Shown here: in pieces, positions 1-9,046 of the stretch
Layout of the letters: each line of letters starts with the position of its first letter
How positions within the stretch are numbered: position 1 is the first letter of the stretch
NCBI GenBank assembly: GCA_016463225.1
Contig: JAEMRT010000045.1
Coordinates: forward strand, 1 to 38,026
From: Sphingopyxis sp.
Lineage (GTDB): Bacteria > Pseudomonadota > Alphaproteobacteria > Sphingomonadales > Sphingomonadaceae
Length of the DNA: 38,026 nt
Reading direction: 5' to 3'
Made by a program: the position numbers and the translations under genes
Notes under the pieces: model-generated
Seen by the model: the letters and a program-made list of their open reading frames with translations, nothing else
What the model was told of the DNA's origin: nothing
Databases searched by the model: none

Positions 1-366
1 ACCCGAAGCCGCCAACGCGCCGCCCCCGAGCGTGAGCGCGCCAAGTCCCGCCAGCACTGCCGGGTTCAATCCGCCCGCGGCGGACGCGCCGGCCAGCCCG
101 GCCTCGCCGAGCGCGGAGGCCTGGATCATGACGACGCCGTCCTGTACGACGACATCCGCAGCCGCGATGCGCAGAACATGTCCGTCCGCAAAAACCAGTT
201 CGACGTCGCCATTCGGCAGAACCCGGACGTCTTGCACACCTTCTATGTCCCGTGCCGAAAGCAGGTCCTTTTCCGCTGCCTGCGCCTGCCCGGCCGAGCC
301 TGCCAGAGCGATGGCAGCAATCGTCGCGGCATTGCGCATAAGCTTGCGGTTATTTTTCTTCGACAT
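1..366 (-). CDS. Exported protein, N-terminal part (runs off the left edge)
   Basis: The first 122 codons are visible and the gene continues past base 1. The start is the ATG at 366-364, preceded by AGGAG about 7 nt upstream. Residues 1-32 are a signal peptide: a basic start (MSKKNNRKLMRN), an Ala-rich core and a probable cleavage after GQAQA. A short beta-rich module follows (around residues 40-75, containing VLPNGDVELVFADGHVLRI). After it comes a Gly/Ala-rich hydrophobic stretch ending in GLGALTLGGGALAAS. I infer an exported surface or adhesin-like protein, because that order of signal peptide, small beta module and Gly/Ala-rich linker is common at the start of large repetitive surface proteins. 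No catalytic motif is visible, and the rest of the gene would be needed to name a family. Confidence 0.55.
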   Translation of the reverse strand, partial: MSKKNNRKLMRNAATIAAIALAGSAGQAQAAEKDLLSARDIEGVQDVRVLPNGDVELVFADGHVLRIAAADVVVQDGVVMIQASALGEAGLAGASAAGGLNPAVLAGLGALTLGGGALAASG

Positions 367-718
367 CGAACACTCCTGAGCCACAATGGAACTATCGATG
401 CTCAGTCGGCCGGCGGCGCTCATGGGTTCAAATTATTGTTGGCGGGTCTTAAGCGGCAATCGGGAAAACAAATATTTTAAATCAACACATTAGCGTCAAA
501 ACGTTTTCTGATAGCTTTTCTCAATAAGAGAGATCGATACGTTCGATTTAATGGAGGCAGAGTGCCCGCAATCGGGCCAACCACCAAAATGATCCGGGAA
601 TTCTCTTGTCGGCGCGTTGGAGCCGGGCGGCGGCATCGCCTCCTCCCGATCGCCCGATTTTCGCTACCCGCGCATGTCCGATGCAGCTGCCGTGCTCGGA
701 CTGCCCCCGGCACAGGCG
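367..718. other. Gene-free stretch, leader of the exported-protein gene
   Basis: I see no convincing gene here; the short open frames are antisense or low-complexity. The part next to 366 must hold the promoter of the minus-strand exported-protein gene. It is relatively AT-rich around 440-550 and contains AAAACGTTTT (498-507). A small hairpin, GCCCG-caat-CGGGC, sits at 564-577. No clear -35/-10 pair could be assigned. Confidence 0.4.
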
Positions 719-1009
719 CTAATCTGCCGATAAAAGGCGGTCTATCTGGCAAGCTATGTCGACATCGCGCTGCGAGACGCCAGGGGCATCGTGCGTCGTC
801 AGCCAGATTTCTAGGCGGTTGTAGACGTTGGACCACTCGGGGTGGTGGTTGCGCTTTTCGGCAGTGATCGCGATCTCCGTCATCGGGCCGAAGGTTCGCA
901 CGAAATCTTCGAACTCAATGGGCCGGTAGAGCGCGTAGCGTGTGCAATCGCACCATCGGGAGCAAACAAGGAGCGCCCGGCACCGTCCGAATGCGACGAC
1001 TTGAGACAT
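719..1009 (-). pseudogene. Decayed second copy of pterin-4a-carbinolamine dehydratase (phhB-like)
   Basis: The open frame is 96 codons. From about residue 19 (the Trp codon near 953-955) to the end it matches the intact phhB at 14164-14460 at roughly three quarters of positions, counted by eye. The family's catalytic signature is retained: NHHPEW, and the His in LTTHD. The first 18 residues (starting MSQVVAFGRCRALL) bear no resemblance to the normal N-terminal helix, the His of the WTHD segment is deleted, and several Arg positions have become Cys. It stands alone, without the Phe-hydroxylase operon. I call it a 5'-replaced, probably non-functional copy. It could instead be a diverged paralogue that still makes a dehydratase or DcoH-like protein. 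It shares orientation with the intact copy and lies on the far side of the trehalose/FecIR locus. Confidence 0.6.
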
Positions 1010-1094
1010 GTGGCGAGGCCTTTAGCCCCATAGGAGTCTGGACATGCGCTTCGGCCGCCCCGTCATAATCTGCACCGCACTTGGCGCGGGAAGT

Positions 1095-2432
1095 TTATTT
1101 CGACTGATAGGGCCCAAAATGCTTGACGACTTCGCGGCGCTTGTCGGCATCGTTGAGGATATAAACATCATACTGATCGCCGCCCGGTGCGACACGTATA
1201 ACAACATGGCCGTTATAGCTCTTGTAGATGCTGTCCATGATCGGCCCGATCGCCGTGCGGGTTTCGGGTGCCATGCCTGTCGAGAAAACGTCGCGCGGGC
1301 CAGGATAGAGCCCTTTTGACGCCATTCGAACCACGACGTCCTCGCCCGGTTGCGGTGAAAGCCAATTCTGCTGGACCATGACGCGGGGAGCGAGATTGCG
1401 CAGGATATTCTCGTTTACGGTGTCCCTGTTGCCATGATGATCGAGCATCATGACGTCGACCGGCCCTACCACTGCGGACACTGGCGTCTCGACATCGCGC
1501 CACCAAGGCTGGTTGTAATGGGGGACACCGGGAAGGTCGCCGCCCGAATAATATTTGAACCTGCCATATGCGAACGTGAGCACGTTGCTGAACGGGTTTT
1601 CGTCGAAGTCGCACGCCGTGACGGCACCCTCGGGAATATAATGATGCGTTTCATCGCGGGCTCCCGTCCAGATGATGCCGCTGGAGGCGATGTTCCGGAT
1701 GTGAAAGCTCGGGAACGCCGCGGCCTTCTCGAGCTTGATCTGGTCTAGCGCGCCAGGCTTCAGCCCGACCACCGCTTGGCCGTGCTTCAGCCGGTAATCA
1801 GCGAAGCTCAGGTAATTGGCGAGCGAGAGTCCGCTCGAACCAGAAATAGCGCCGGATCTCGTGCAATTGCGAAGATCAACCGGATATTGGTAATCTGGCC
1901 CTGCACGATCGATGAGCGTGCCGACCGGGATGGTCTCGGCGACCTCGGTTATGCCCGCGAGGCGGTAAGCCCCGGTCCGTGACATCGGCTTGTCCGGCGT
2001 GATCGTGCCGTAATGGTCGGTGTGGAAATGTGTGATGAGTGCATAGTCGAGCTTCGCCGGTCGGCCCGGGGGCGCGAATTGGCGAACATAGTCGGCGATC
2101 CAATATCCCGCCGAGCTGGCGCCGTCAGGGACCGGCGGGAATGGCTTCAGCGGCTGCACGCGCTTGGCAAATTCAGGATCGCCTTCGCCGGCATCTATCA
2201 GCATTGTCGTTCCGTCTGGAAAGACGAAAAAGGTCGCATTGCCGCGCCCGGTGCTGACGTGATGAATGTCGAAAATGCCTTCGGACCACGGCGCAAGCGA
2301 GCCGGAATCACTTGGTGCCGCCATAGCGGGGGACACCCCAGCGGCGGCGAGCGCCACTAAGGCTGCGCTGGCACGTGCGACGCCTTTCAACCCATCAAGA
2401 AGGCTACGGAAAATCGTGCTGGGGGTCGTCAT
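1095..2432 (-). CDS. Exported metallo-beta-lactamase-fold hydrolase
   Basis: The protein has 445 aa. A signal peptide covers about residues 1-39 (basic start, Ala/Val core, SPAMA cleavage region). The metal-binding motif HFHTDH is at 135-140. Before it is the strand segment FPDGTTMLIDAGEG (71-84), the arrangement found in ComEC/Rec2-type MBL domains and related exported hydrolases. Later segments such as YYSGGDLPG and MMLDHHGNRD fit further metal-ligand strands. The start is backed by AGAGGA about 8 nt upstream. It is the last gene of the trehalase/MFS/GDPD series and follows trehalase after 81 nt. The substrate cannot be read from sequence. Position suggests a periplasmic accessory hydrolase acting on the imported substrate, for example on an ester or phosphodiester decoration; that role is inference. 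Confidence 0.8.
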   Translation of the reverse strand: MTTPSTIFRSLLDGLKGVARASAALVALAAAGVSPAMAAPSDSGSLAPWSEGIFDIHHVSTGRGNATFFVFPDGTTMLIDAGEGDPEFAKRVQPLKPFPPVPDGASSAGYWIADYVRQFAPPGRPAKLDYALITHFHTDHYGTITPDKPMSRTGAYRLAGITEVAETIPVGTLIDRAGPDYQYPVDLRNCTRSGAISGSSGLSLANYLSFADYRLKHGQAVVGLKPGALDQIKLEKAAAFPSFHIRNIASSGIIWTGARDETHHYIPEGAVTACDFDENPFSNVLTFAYGRFKYYSGGDLPGVPHYNQPWWRDVETPVSAVVGPVDVMMLDHHGNRDTVNENILRNLAPRVMVQQNWLSPQPGEDVVVRMASKGLYPGPRDVFSTGMAPETRTAIGPIMDSIYKSYNGHVVIRVAPGGDQYDVYILNDADKRREVVKHFGPYQSK

Positions 2433-2513
2433 GAGAATATCCTCTGGCTTGGATCGGCAGTCGCCGGGCGAATATCGGTAGGGAACATTGGAACCGACAG
2501 TCGGGTGGCCCGA

Positions 2514-4118
2514 TCAGTCTCTCGGCGGCTGCGGTTCGACCGGAACTGCGCTTGCGGGGTCGATGTCGGGATAGGCTTCGAGCAGCGCGCGGGTCACCCC
2601 GTTCGTCCAGCCGAACCCGTCCTGAAGCGGATATTCGCCGCCGCCGCCGGGCTTCAGTTCCTCGACGTCATATTTCTCGAGCATCTTTCCGGTTTCGCGA
2701 TAAGCGCGGTCGACGGTGGCGACCCAGCGCGACGCAATGCTTCGCGCCAAGCGCTGTTCGCCATATCGCTCCAGGCCCTTGACCGCGATCCATTGCAGCG
2801 GCGCCCAGCCATTGGGGCTGTCCCACTGCTGCCCGGTCGACAGCAACGTCGTACGCAATCCGCCCGGCGCCACGAGCTCGCGCTCTGTTGTACGCGCGAC
2901 CGCCGCGGCTTCCGCCTCGGTCGCTAACCCGACGAAAAGCGGATAAAGCGTCGCGGCGGAAAGGACGGGCGTCAGCCGCCGCGCCCGGCGGTCCCAATCG
3001 CCGAAGCGTCCGTCGGCTTTCGACCAGAGATAGCGCCGCATTGCCGAGGCGCGGGAAGCGGCAAGCCGCTCGTATGTGACGGCGCAAGCGGCATCGCTCG
3101 CCGCGGCACAGCGGCGCGCAATATTGCGCTCGAGAGCCCACAGCAGACTGTTGAGGTCGACGGGAACGATATCGGTGGTGCGGACCGAGGACAAATCGGC
3201 GGGGTCTGCAAGCCAGCGCGACGAATAGTCCCAGCCGCTTTCGGCGCCCGCCCGCAGGTGCCGGTAGACCGTCTCGGCGGGAAGCGAAGCCTTTCGCGCA
3301 GTTGCGACATCCTCGGCCCAGCTCTCATCACGCGGCCCCGTGCCATTGTCCCAGTAGCGATTGAGCAGGCTGCCGTCGGGCATGCGCACCACGCGCGCGC
3401 TGGCACCTTCCTTGCCGAGCGCGCCCGCACCCGCCATCCAGAATTCATGCTCGGCGCGTAACGCCGCGAGATGACGCGCTCCGGCGTCCGCATCGTCGCC
3501 GCCCGCGAGATCGACCATCTGCGAGAAGAAAGGTGGCTGCGAGCGCCCAAGATAATAGCTTCGCGTGCCGTTGGGGATGAAGCCGTAACGCTGGATGAGG
3601 CTCTCGAAATTGGCAAGCATCGATCGGGCGAGCGGCTCTTCACCGTCGAGCATCAGCCCCAGCATCGTGAAATAGCTGTCCCAGTAATAGATCTCGCGAA
3701 AGCGCCCGCCAGGCACGACATAGGGTTCGGGCAAGGCGAGCGCGGACGAACCTTCCTTCGGCGCGATCGCGGGCCGGCGCAACTGCGGCCAGAGCGCCTT
3801 GATATGGCTGCGAAGGCTCGCCAGAGGCGGCGTATCGGAAGGAAGCTCGAAATAGCGTGCCACGAATGCGCGCAGCGCTTCCTTCCCCTGCGGCTGCTTG
3901 GTACGCCAAGCCTGCAGGATCGTCTCGGGCGACGTCCGCGGCACCGCATCGACGAACGTCTTGCTGTCGGGGAAGATCCCAGCGCCCTGCACTGCTTCGA
4001 ACAGTGGGCCGTAGATCTGCTGCGGGCTATCGGTCGCGATCGCTGGTACGCTGCTGGCAGTTGCCGCAACAAGCCAGGCGAACCCAAGCGCTCGCCGCAT
4101 TCCAAAAAACTTATGCAT
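2514..4118 (-). CDS. treA: Periplasmic alpha,alpha-trehalase (GH37)
   Basis: This enzyme hydrolyses trehalose to two glucose. Both glycoside hydrolase family 37 signatures are present. PGGRFREIYYWDSY begins at residue 136, and QWDSPNGWAPLQ lies in the C-terminal third. The conserved loop GGGGEYPLQDGFGWTNG is near the C terminus. The length (534 aa) is close to E. coli TreA (565 aa). Residues 1-28 form a signal peptide (hydrophobic LGFAWLVAATASSVPAIA), so the enzyme should be periplasmic. The ATG at 4118 has a strong AAGGAG about 9 nt upstream and overlaps the end of the MFS gene by 8 bp, implying translational coupling. With a glucose-type permease immediately upstream, periplasmic cleavage followed by glucose import is the natural reading. 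The family assignment is firm; trehalose itself as substrate is very likely but not proven. Confidence 0.93.
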   Translation of the reverse strand: MHKFFGMRRALGFAWLVAATASSVPAIATDSPQQIYGPLFEAVQGAGIFPDSKTFVDAVPRTSPETILQAWRTKQPQGKEALRAFVARYFELPSDTPPLASLRSHIKALWPQLRRPAIAPKEGSSALALPEPYVVPGGRFREIYYWDSYFTMLGLMLDGEEPLARSMLANFESLIQRYGFIPNGTRSYYLGRSQPPFFSQMVDLAGGDDADAGARHLAALRAEHEFWMAGAGALGKEGASARVVRMPDGSLLNRYWDNGTGPRDESWAEDVATARKASLPAETVYRHLRAGAESGWDYSSRWLADPADLSSVRTTDIVPVDLNSLLWALERNIARRCAAASDAACAVTYERLAASRASAMRRYLWSKADGRFGDWDRRARRLTPVLSAATLYPLFVGLATEAEAAAVARTTERELVAPGGLRTTLLSTGQQWDSPNGWAPLQWIAVKGLERYGEQRLARSIASRWVATVDRAYRETGKMLEKYDVEELKPGGGGEYPLQDGFGWTNGVTRALLEAYPDIDPASAVPVEPQPPRD

Positions 4119-5415
4119 TGCCGTTATCTCCTTCGAATGAGGCGGGTCTAACGGAGCAAAAGCGCGCGAAGGCAGCGATTATGGCGTAGCAGGCGATCGG
4201 CAGCAGCAGCGCACCCCCAAGGCCCACGCCATCGGCGAGGGCTCCGGTAAGAAGCGGAACGATCGCGCCACCGACGATTGCCATGCAGATGATCCCCGAC
4301 GCGTCGGCGCGCCGTTCGCCGAGCCCTTCGCAGGCTAGGCTGAAGATGGTGGGAAACATGATCGCATTGCAGAGTCCCACCGCGAGCAATGCATAACCTG
4401 CAAGCTGGCCCGACGAGAGGATTGACAGCGTAACGAGCCCGGCCGCGCACAGCGCGGCGCCGAGTAACACGAGAGGGGGGCTCACGACGCGGAGCAATCC
4501 CGCCCCCAGGAAGCGCCCGATCATCGCCCCGCCCCAGTAGAAGACGAGCATTTCCCCGGCCGCTTGCGCGTCAATTCCGAGGGTACGCCGGTCCATCAGG
4601 TAATTTGTGAGCAGTGAGGCGATCGCGACCTCGGCACCGACATAGACGAATATCCCAAGCGTCCCGAGGGCGAACCGCGGCTGCCGCAGCAGACCGAAGC
4701 TCGGTCGGGCGTTACCGCCCCCCTTTTCAGCCTCTGCGAGGATATTGCGGCTCGTCCAGATCGCGGCCGCAACAAGGAAGAGGAGCGCAGCGATTCCGAG
4801 ATAAGCGTGCACCACCGCCTGGGTTTCGGCGGCGAGAAAGGCCGCACGATCCGAGGGTGCCAATGTCGCGGGATCGGTGTCGGCCAGACCGCCGAGGATG
4901 AGACGCGCGCCCACGAACGGAAAAATCGTCGTGCCGAGCGAATTGAAGGCCTGCGCGAAGGTCAGCCGACTATGCGAGGTCTCGGCACGTCCGAGCATCG
5001 ATATCAGCGGGTTGGCGACGACCTGGACCGTCGTAATACCGGCGCCGAGCACGAACAGGGCAGCGAGAAAGGCGACGAACAGACCAGAGCCCGATGCAGG
5101 GATGAAGAGCAGGCATGCCGCCATCATCGTGAGCAGGCCCGCGGCAGCGGTCCGCATATAGCCAAGCCGCCGAAGCAGCGCCGCCGCCGGAATGGAGACG
5201 AGAAAATAGGCGGCGAAGAAGACAAACTGAATGAGCATCGCCTCGGTCCAGCTGAGCACGAAAAGATGTTTGAGCTTGGGGATCAAAATGTCGTTGAGGC
5301 TCGTGATCCCGCCGAAAAGGAAAAAGAGCAAAAAGACGAACCAGCGCACGCTTGCCGGCGCGCTTTCCGACCCCGCGACATTCGCCTGTGGCTCCCCTCC
5401 CATCGTCATTGCCAT
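4111..5415 (-). CDS. Sugar MFS permease, GluP/FucP (FHS) family
   Basis: The inner-membrane protein has 434 aa and about 12 hydrophobic segments. The N-terminal segment FGGITSLNDILIPKLK, followed by FFAAYFLVSIPA and then RLGYM, is typical of the fucose/glucose-galactose:H+ symporter branch of the major facilitator superfamily. I chose the ATG at 5415 because GGGAGGAG stands about 9 nt upstream; the open frame extends 53 codons further, but that part is Arg-rich and unlike a transporter N terminus. The 3' end overlaps the trehalase start by 8 bp. Glucose released by trehalase in the periplasm is the most likely cargo (inference from context). The gene starts 59 nt after the GDPD stop, so the two are probably co-transcribed. 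Confidence 0.88.
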   Translation of the reverse strand: MAMTMGGEPQANVAGSESAPASVRWFVFLLFFLFGGITSLNDILIPKLKHLFVLSWTEAMLIQFVFFAAYFLVSIPAAALLRRLGYMRTAAAGLLTMMAACLLFIPASGSGLFVAFLAALFVLGAGITTVQVVANPLISMLGRAETSHSRLTFAQAFNSLGTTIFPFVGARLILGGLADTDPATLAPSDRAAFLAAETQAVVHAYLGIAALLFLVAAAIWTSRNILAEAEKGGGNARPSFGLLRQPRFALGTLGIFVYVGAEVAIASLLTNYLMDRRTLGIDAQAAGEMLVFYWGGAMIGRFLGAGLLRVVSPPLVLLGAALCAAGLVTLSILSSGQLAGYALLAVGLCNAIMFPTIFSLACEGLGERRADASGIICMAIVGGAIVPLLTGALADGVGLGGALLLPIACYAIIAAFARFCSVRPASFEGDNGNA

Positions 5416-5474
5416 ACCTCTTCTCCTCCCTCGCCGCGTTGGGCGCTTTTTTATGGTCTTGTCTTTCGAGCGTA

Positions 5475-6413
5475 TCAGCCGCCCCTCCGGCCGCGCTGCT
5501 CGAGATAGTCGATGAGTCGGCGCGGTTCGTCCGTCTGGATGACCGTCGCTCCGAGCGCGATCATCCGTCCCCAATTGCCGTCGGGATCTTCGATTGCGCG
5601 CGCATCGGTCATGCCGGCAGCGAAGGCGGGATTGAGCGCATTGATCCAGACGCGCCGGTTGGCGGCGCCGCGCAGTTGCGCAAGAAACGCCTCGCTTGTG
5701 AACACGAGTTCGTAAGCCGCCGGCTCATATCGCGCGAAGCTTGCGATCTCGTCGGGTAGCGACGGCGCGCACGCCCCGTTCAAGACTCCTGGCGCGCACT
5801 CGAGGATGACGGGCATGAACAGGGTGCGTCCGTGGAACGGCGCTCCCACCAGCGCCGGGTCGTCGGCATGCGCGTTCATCTTCATCAGGATTTGATCCTG
5901 CATGCCGAGTCTCTCGACGACCGCGAATGCGGGCGCATAGGCGTCGCCCTTCACGTCGAGATTGATGAGAAATTTTCCGCGCGCCGCCTGGAGCGCTTCG
6001 GCAAGCGTCGGGACGCGCTCTTGGGTGAAGGGGGCATTCGCCCCGCCCGCACCCGCTCGCAAACGCAGCGTCCGGATGTCCGAGAGATCATGATCGCGCG
6101 CGAGGCCGTTACCGCCGGTCGTTCGGTCGAGTGACGGATCGTGAAGCAGGATCGGAACACCGTCGCGTGACAACGCCACGTCGATCTCGATCATGTCAGC
6201 GCCGATGGCGGCGCAAGCCTCAATCGCAGCCAACGAATTTTCGGGCGCGCCTGCACGCCAGCAGGCCCGGTGCGCAACCACCATGACGTGCGGATCTCGT
6301 ACGTCGAGAAATTGGCTCCGCAGCGCCGCAATGCGGTCGGCGCCGCTGCCCGGAGCCATCGACGTGCAGGCGGCCAGCAAGAGCGCGAGAGCCAGGCTTA
6401 GGTAATGCTTCAT
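5475..6413 (-). CDS. Glycerophosphodiester phosphodiesterase, lipoprotein
   Basis: The protein has 312 aa and belongs to the GDPD TIM-barrel family, which hydrolyses glycerophosphodiesters to glycerol-3-phosphate plus alcohol. Catalytic elements are visible: HRACWRAGAPENS (His48, Arg49), IEIDV (Glu76, Asp78) and LLHDPSLDRTT (His91). The C terminus carries the family's GATVIQTDEP. The N terminus MKHYLSLALALLLAAC is a lipoprotein signal with lipobox LAAC, so the protein should be anchored at Cys16 and face the periplasm. The frame is open to an ATG at 6455, but that codon lies inside the stem of the terminator at 6442-6467 and would bury the lipoprotein signal, so I prefer 6413. Its place between the TBDRs and the permease/trehalase genes hints at a phosphodiester-linked substrate (inference). 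Confidence 0.88.
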   Translation of the reverse strand: MKHYLSLALALLLAACTSMAPGSGADRIAALRSQFLDVRDPHVMVVAHRACWRAGAPENSLAAIEACAAIGADMIEIDVALSRDGVPILLHDPSLDRTTGGNGLARDHDLSDIRTLRLRAGAGGANAPFTQERVPTLAEALQAARGKFLINLDVKGDAYAPAFAVVERLGMQDQILMKMNAHADDPALVGAPFHGRTLFMPVILECAPGVLNGACAPSLPDEIASFARYEPAAYELVFTSEAFLAQLRGAANRRVWINALNPAFAAGMTDARAIEDPDGNWGRMIALGATVIQTDEPRRLIDYLEQRGRRGG

Positions 6414-6434
6414 CCGAATTGCCCGATGACGATC

Positions 6435-6467
6435 AAAAACGGGGGCGGACGACATGCCGTCCGCCCC
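6435..6467 (-). terminator. Intrinsic terminator/attenuator between the TBDR and GDPD genes
   Basis: Perfect 10-bp arms, GGGGCGGACG (6442-6451) and CGTCCGCCCC (6458-6467), enclose a 6-nt loop. Reading on the minus strand the stem is followed by CG and then TTTTT (from 6439-6435). It lies 18 nt after the receptor stop and about 20 nt before the GDPD start. No room for a promoter remains before GDPD, so partial read-through is likely. Confidence 0.85.
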
Positions 6468-6484
6468 GAGGCGGGAGTCAGCGA

Positions 6485-8761
6485 TTAGAACTCATAGCCA
6501 ACGGTGAAGCGGACGGTCCGCGGAAGAATGTAGCGGCCGTTGGTATTAATATCGAAGCTGTTTGGGTCACCTTCGGTTAGGCCCTGCGCGTCGAAGATAT
6601 TGTCGCCAGCAACCCGGAAGTTCAGGCCGTTCTTCATCCGCAGTTCCACGCCGAGGTCGACCTTCTCGTAGGACGGCAAAGGCTGGGTGTTCTGGATATT
6701 GCTCTGGCGCTTGCCGACGTGGCTGACGGCACCATAGATCGAGCCTTCGATATCGCCGATGCTGAAATCATAGGACGGCGCAATGCGGAATTGCAGCTTC
6801 GGTTGACGCGGCGCCTGATTTCCGACGAGATTGGGATCAGCATCGGCGGAAATTTTGCCGTCAAGATAGGTACCTGACGCGACGATCGAGAGGCCGCCCC
6901 ACAGGCGGACATTCGCATCGAGTTCGAGCCCTTGCGCTTCGGTTTCGAACCGCGAGAAGGGCGCGTCCACGACGGGCGCAGTCGATCGCGTCGCCTGCGT
7001 TTCGACCCGGAACGCCGTCAGATAAACGCCCACGCCGCGCGACTGATATTTGAGCCCCGCTTCATATTGTCGTACGTCGAAGAAGAGGTCGTCGCCCGCT
7101 GCAAGTTGGACCTGCCCACCCCGCAAATCATCAAAATAGGGCAGCCGGAACCCGTCGTTTATGCGCACAAACGCTCCGAAATCATCGGTGAAGCTGTAGT
7201 TGGCGCCCACGGTCCAGGAGATGCCCTGCTCGTTGTAATTATTGACGATATTGGGCACACCCGTGAGGCCGGTCACCGGATTTGAGGCCGTATTCGCCGT
7301 GTAATCGAGCGCATGATCGACCCAGCGCGCACCGAGGTCGAGCCGGAGCTTCGGCAGGATTTCATAGTCTGCCACCGCATAGACGGCGTTCATCTTTCCG
7401 TCGCCGGTTGCGTCGAGCCGCGTCCCGTTGAGGCACGGCGCCGGCGCGTTGGTCACCGTCGCGCAGTTGATCACGACCTGTTCGCGCGCGCCGCTAAGCT
7501 CGAAATAGCGGGCATTGTTGTTGAGGTTCCAGAGATCCTTCGAACCGAAGTGCGATACAAAATAACCGAGCGTGATCGAACCACCCTTGAAACCCTTGGT
7601 GATCGATAGATCGTTCGTGAAGCTGTCGATATCCTTTTTGACCGCCTGGAATCCGATATGCTGGACAAAGGCATCGGGCCCGAGGACGCGGTTCGTAATG
7701 AGCGTGTTTGCCGAGGCCAAACCGAGTTGGCCAATCGTGCGCGGACCGCCGCGCGGGCTGAGGCCATAGGTATCGGCGTCGCCCTTGAGGAAGTTCATGC
7801 GCTCGGACAGCGACCAGTCGCCGCCGAGATCGAGTTCGAGGCTGCCGCCGGCGAGGAAGCCGTCGAAACCACGGCCGTCGCCATAGTCGGCGGAAAGCGG
7901 CTGACCATAAGGCCCTTCCACGACGGTCTTGCGATTGGCGGGGCTGACTTGGACGAAAGACGAGTCGATCCCAGGTACGCGTAGCGGGACCGGCAGATAC
8001 CAAGTCCCGTGATCATCGGTGCGGCGGAAGTACAGGTTGATCTTGCCGTTCTCGAGCCGCTTGGTGAGGTTGACCGTGAACTGATAGCCTTTTTCCGAAC
8101 TGAAGCCGGCTTGGCGCTGTCCTTCGGACGACTGCACATAACCGCCGACCATATAGTAGAGATCGTCGGCAAGCTTGCCGCTGAGGACGCCGTCGACGCG
8201 CAGAAGATCATAGGTCGAGGTAGACGCCCGGACGCTACCGCGGGTATCTTCTCCGCCTTCCTTGAGGAGGAAATTGGTGGTGAGCCCCGGCTGGCCGTTG
8301 GAAAGCACGGGATTCGGGCCGCCGCGTAGCGCTTCAACGCGCTCGATCGTCTCGTCGATGCGAAACAGCGTCGAGTTTTCGAGGAAGCTGAGGGTCGGCG
8401 GTGTGAAGATCGGCACGCCCTCGAGCTGCATCGTCACGAAGGGCGCGTCACCGGTTCCCGGGAATCCGCGCAGGTTGATGTTGGCGCCCGAGACACCGCC
8501 CGAGCTTTCCGACCAGACACCTGGGACTGCCTTCATCAGGTCGGCCGTACTCTGCGGATTGAACTTGACCACCGCGTCCTCGTCGAGCGTCGTGATCGCG
8601 AAGCTCGCTTCCACCTTGCGAAGTTCGGAACCGCCGGCCGTCCCGGTCACGACGATTTCCTGGTTATCCTCTTCCGCGGGTGTGGACTGTGCCTGGGCGG
8701 CGGCCGGAACCGTCATCGCGGCAGCAGACGCAAACAGGAAAATTCGGAAGTTCACGTTCAT
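6485..8761 (-). CDS. TonB-dependent outer-membrane receptor (no signalling domain)
   Basis: The protein has 758 aa. A signal peptide (residues 1-25, ending AAAQAQ) leads to a TonB-box-like segment EIVVTGT at 35-41. Next are a plug domain (about 45-170; VWSESSGG, NLRGFPGTGDAPF, LSNGQPG) and a 22-strand-type beta barrel ending in the outer-membrane motif RFTVGYEF. The start has AGGGGGAG 5 nt upstream. The plug is clearly paralogous to the STN-bearing receptor at 9047-11767: both share the framework SGANINLRGFPGTGDAPF / TGANVFVRGFPTTGDAPF and a segment ending in SNGQPG. The two therefore probably bind the same or related ligands, with this one as a pure transporter. The ligand is unknown; the linked trehalase and sugar permease favour a saccharide over a siderophore. 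Confidence 0.92.
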   Translation of the reverse strand: MNVNFRIFLFASAAAMTVPAAAQAQSTPAEEDNQEIVVTGTAGGSELRKVEASFAITTLDEDAVVKFNPQSTADLMKAVPGVWSESSGGVSGANINLRGFPGTGDAPFVTMQLEGVPIFTPPTLSFLENSTLFRIDETIERVEALRGGPNPVLSNGQPGLTTNFLLKEGGEDTRGSVRASTSTYDLLRVDGVLSGKLADDLYYMVGGYVQSSEGQRQAGFSSEKGYQFTVNLTKRLENGKINLYFRRTDDHGTWYLPVPLRVPGIDSSFVQVSPANRKTVVEGPYGQPLSADYGDGRGFDGFLAGGSLELDLGGDWSLSERMNFLKGDADTYGLSPRGGPRTIGQLGLASANTLITNRVLGPDAFVQHIGFQAVKKDIDSFTNDLSITKGFKGGSITLGYFVSHFGSKDLWNLNNNARYFELSGAREQVVINCATVTNAPAPCLNGTRLDATGDGKMNAVYAVADYEILPKLRLDLGARWVDHALDYTANTASNPVTGLTGVPNIVNNYNEQGISWTVGANYSFTDDFGAFVRINDGFRLPYFDDLRGGQVQLAAGDDLFFDVRQYEAGLKYQSRGVGVYLTAFRVETQATRSTAPVVDAPFSRFETEAQGLELDANVRLWGGLSIVASGTYLDGKISADADPNLVGNQAPRQPKLQFRIAPSYDFSIGDIEGSIYGAVSHVGKRQSNIQNTQPLPSYEKVDLGVELRMKNGLNFRVAGDNIFDAQGLTEGDPNSFDINTNGRYILPRTVRFTVGYEF

Positions 8762-9046
8762 ACTCTCCCCCTGTGCTTAATCGGCATCAACTCGTGCCTT
8801 GAGAGGCGAGCCTTCTGGCTGGTCTCTGCACGGTGATGCGCAGGGTCCGAGATTTCCGGCTACCGCCTCGATAATTTTTTGCTGCGCGAAGAGAGCCCCG
8901 GCGTTCGGACCATTTTCGGGCCTGCTATGCCGACGCGGATGATGGGAGGATTGGGAGGCGCACAAGAGTTATCATCCCCGCAATTCAGCCTGTTCCTTGG
9001 GCGAAGGCCGTAGCAGGATGGCTCGCCCAATTTTCCTGTGATGGGC
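8762..9046. other. Intergenic leader between the two TBDR genes, with an inverted repeat
   Basis: There is no gene in these 285 bases. An imperfect stem-loop, TTGGGCGA (8997-9004) and TCGCCCAA (9023-9030) with an inner GCC/GGC pairing, sits 16 nt after the upstream receptor's stop. In the minus-strand direction it lacks a T-tract (the T-run is on the other side), so it may be a 3' stabilising hairpin rather than a terminator. The stretch must also hold any separate promoter for the 758-aa receptor; I could not identify one. Confidence 0.4.

Noticed and set aside
8997..9030. Inverted repeat after the 906-aa receptor as an intrinsic terminator
   Set aside because: The T-run lies on the plus-strand side; in the direction of transcription no U-tract follows, so it is listed only as a hairpin.
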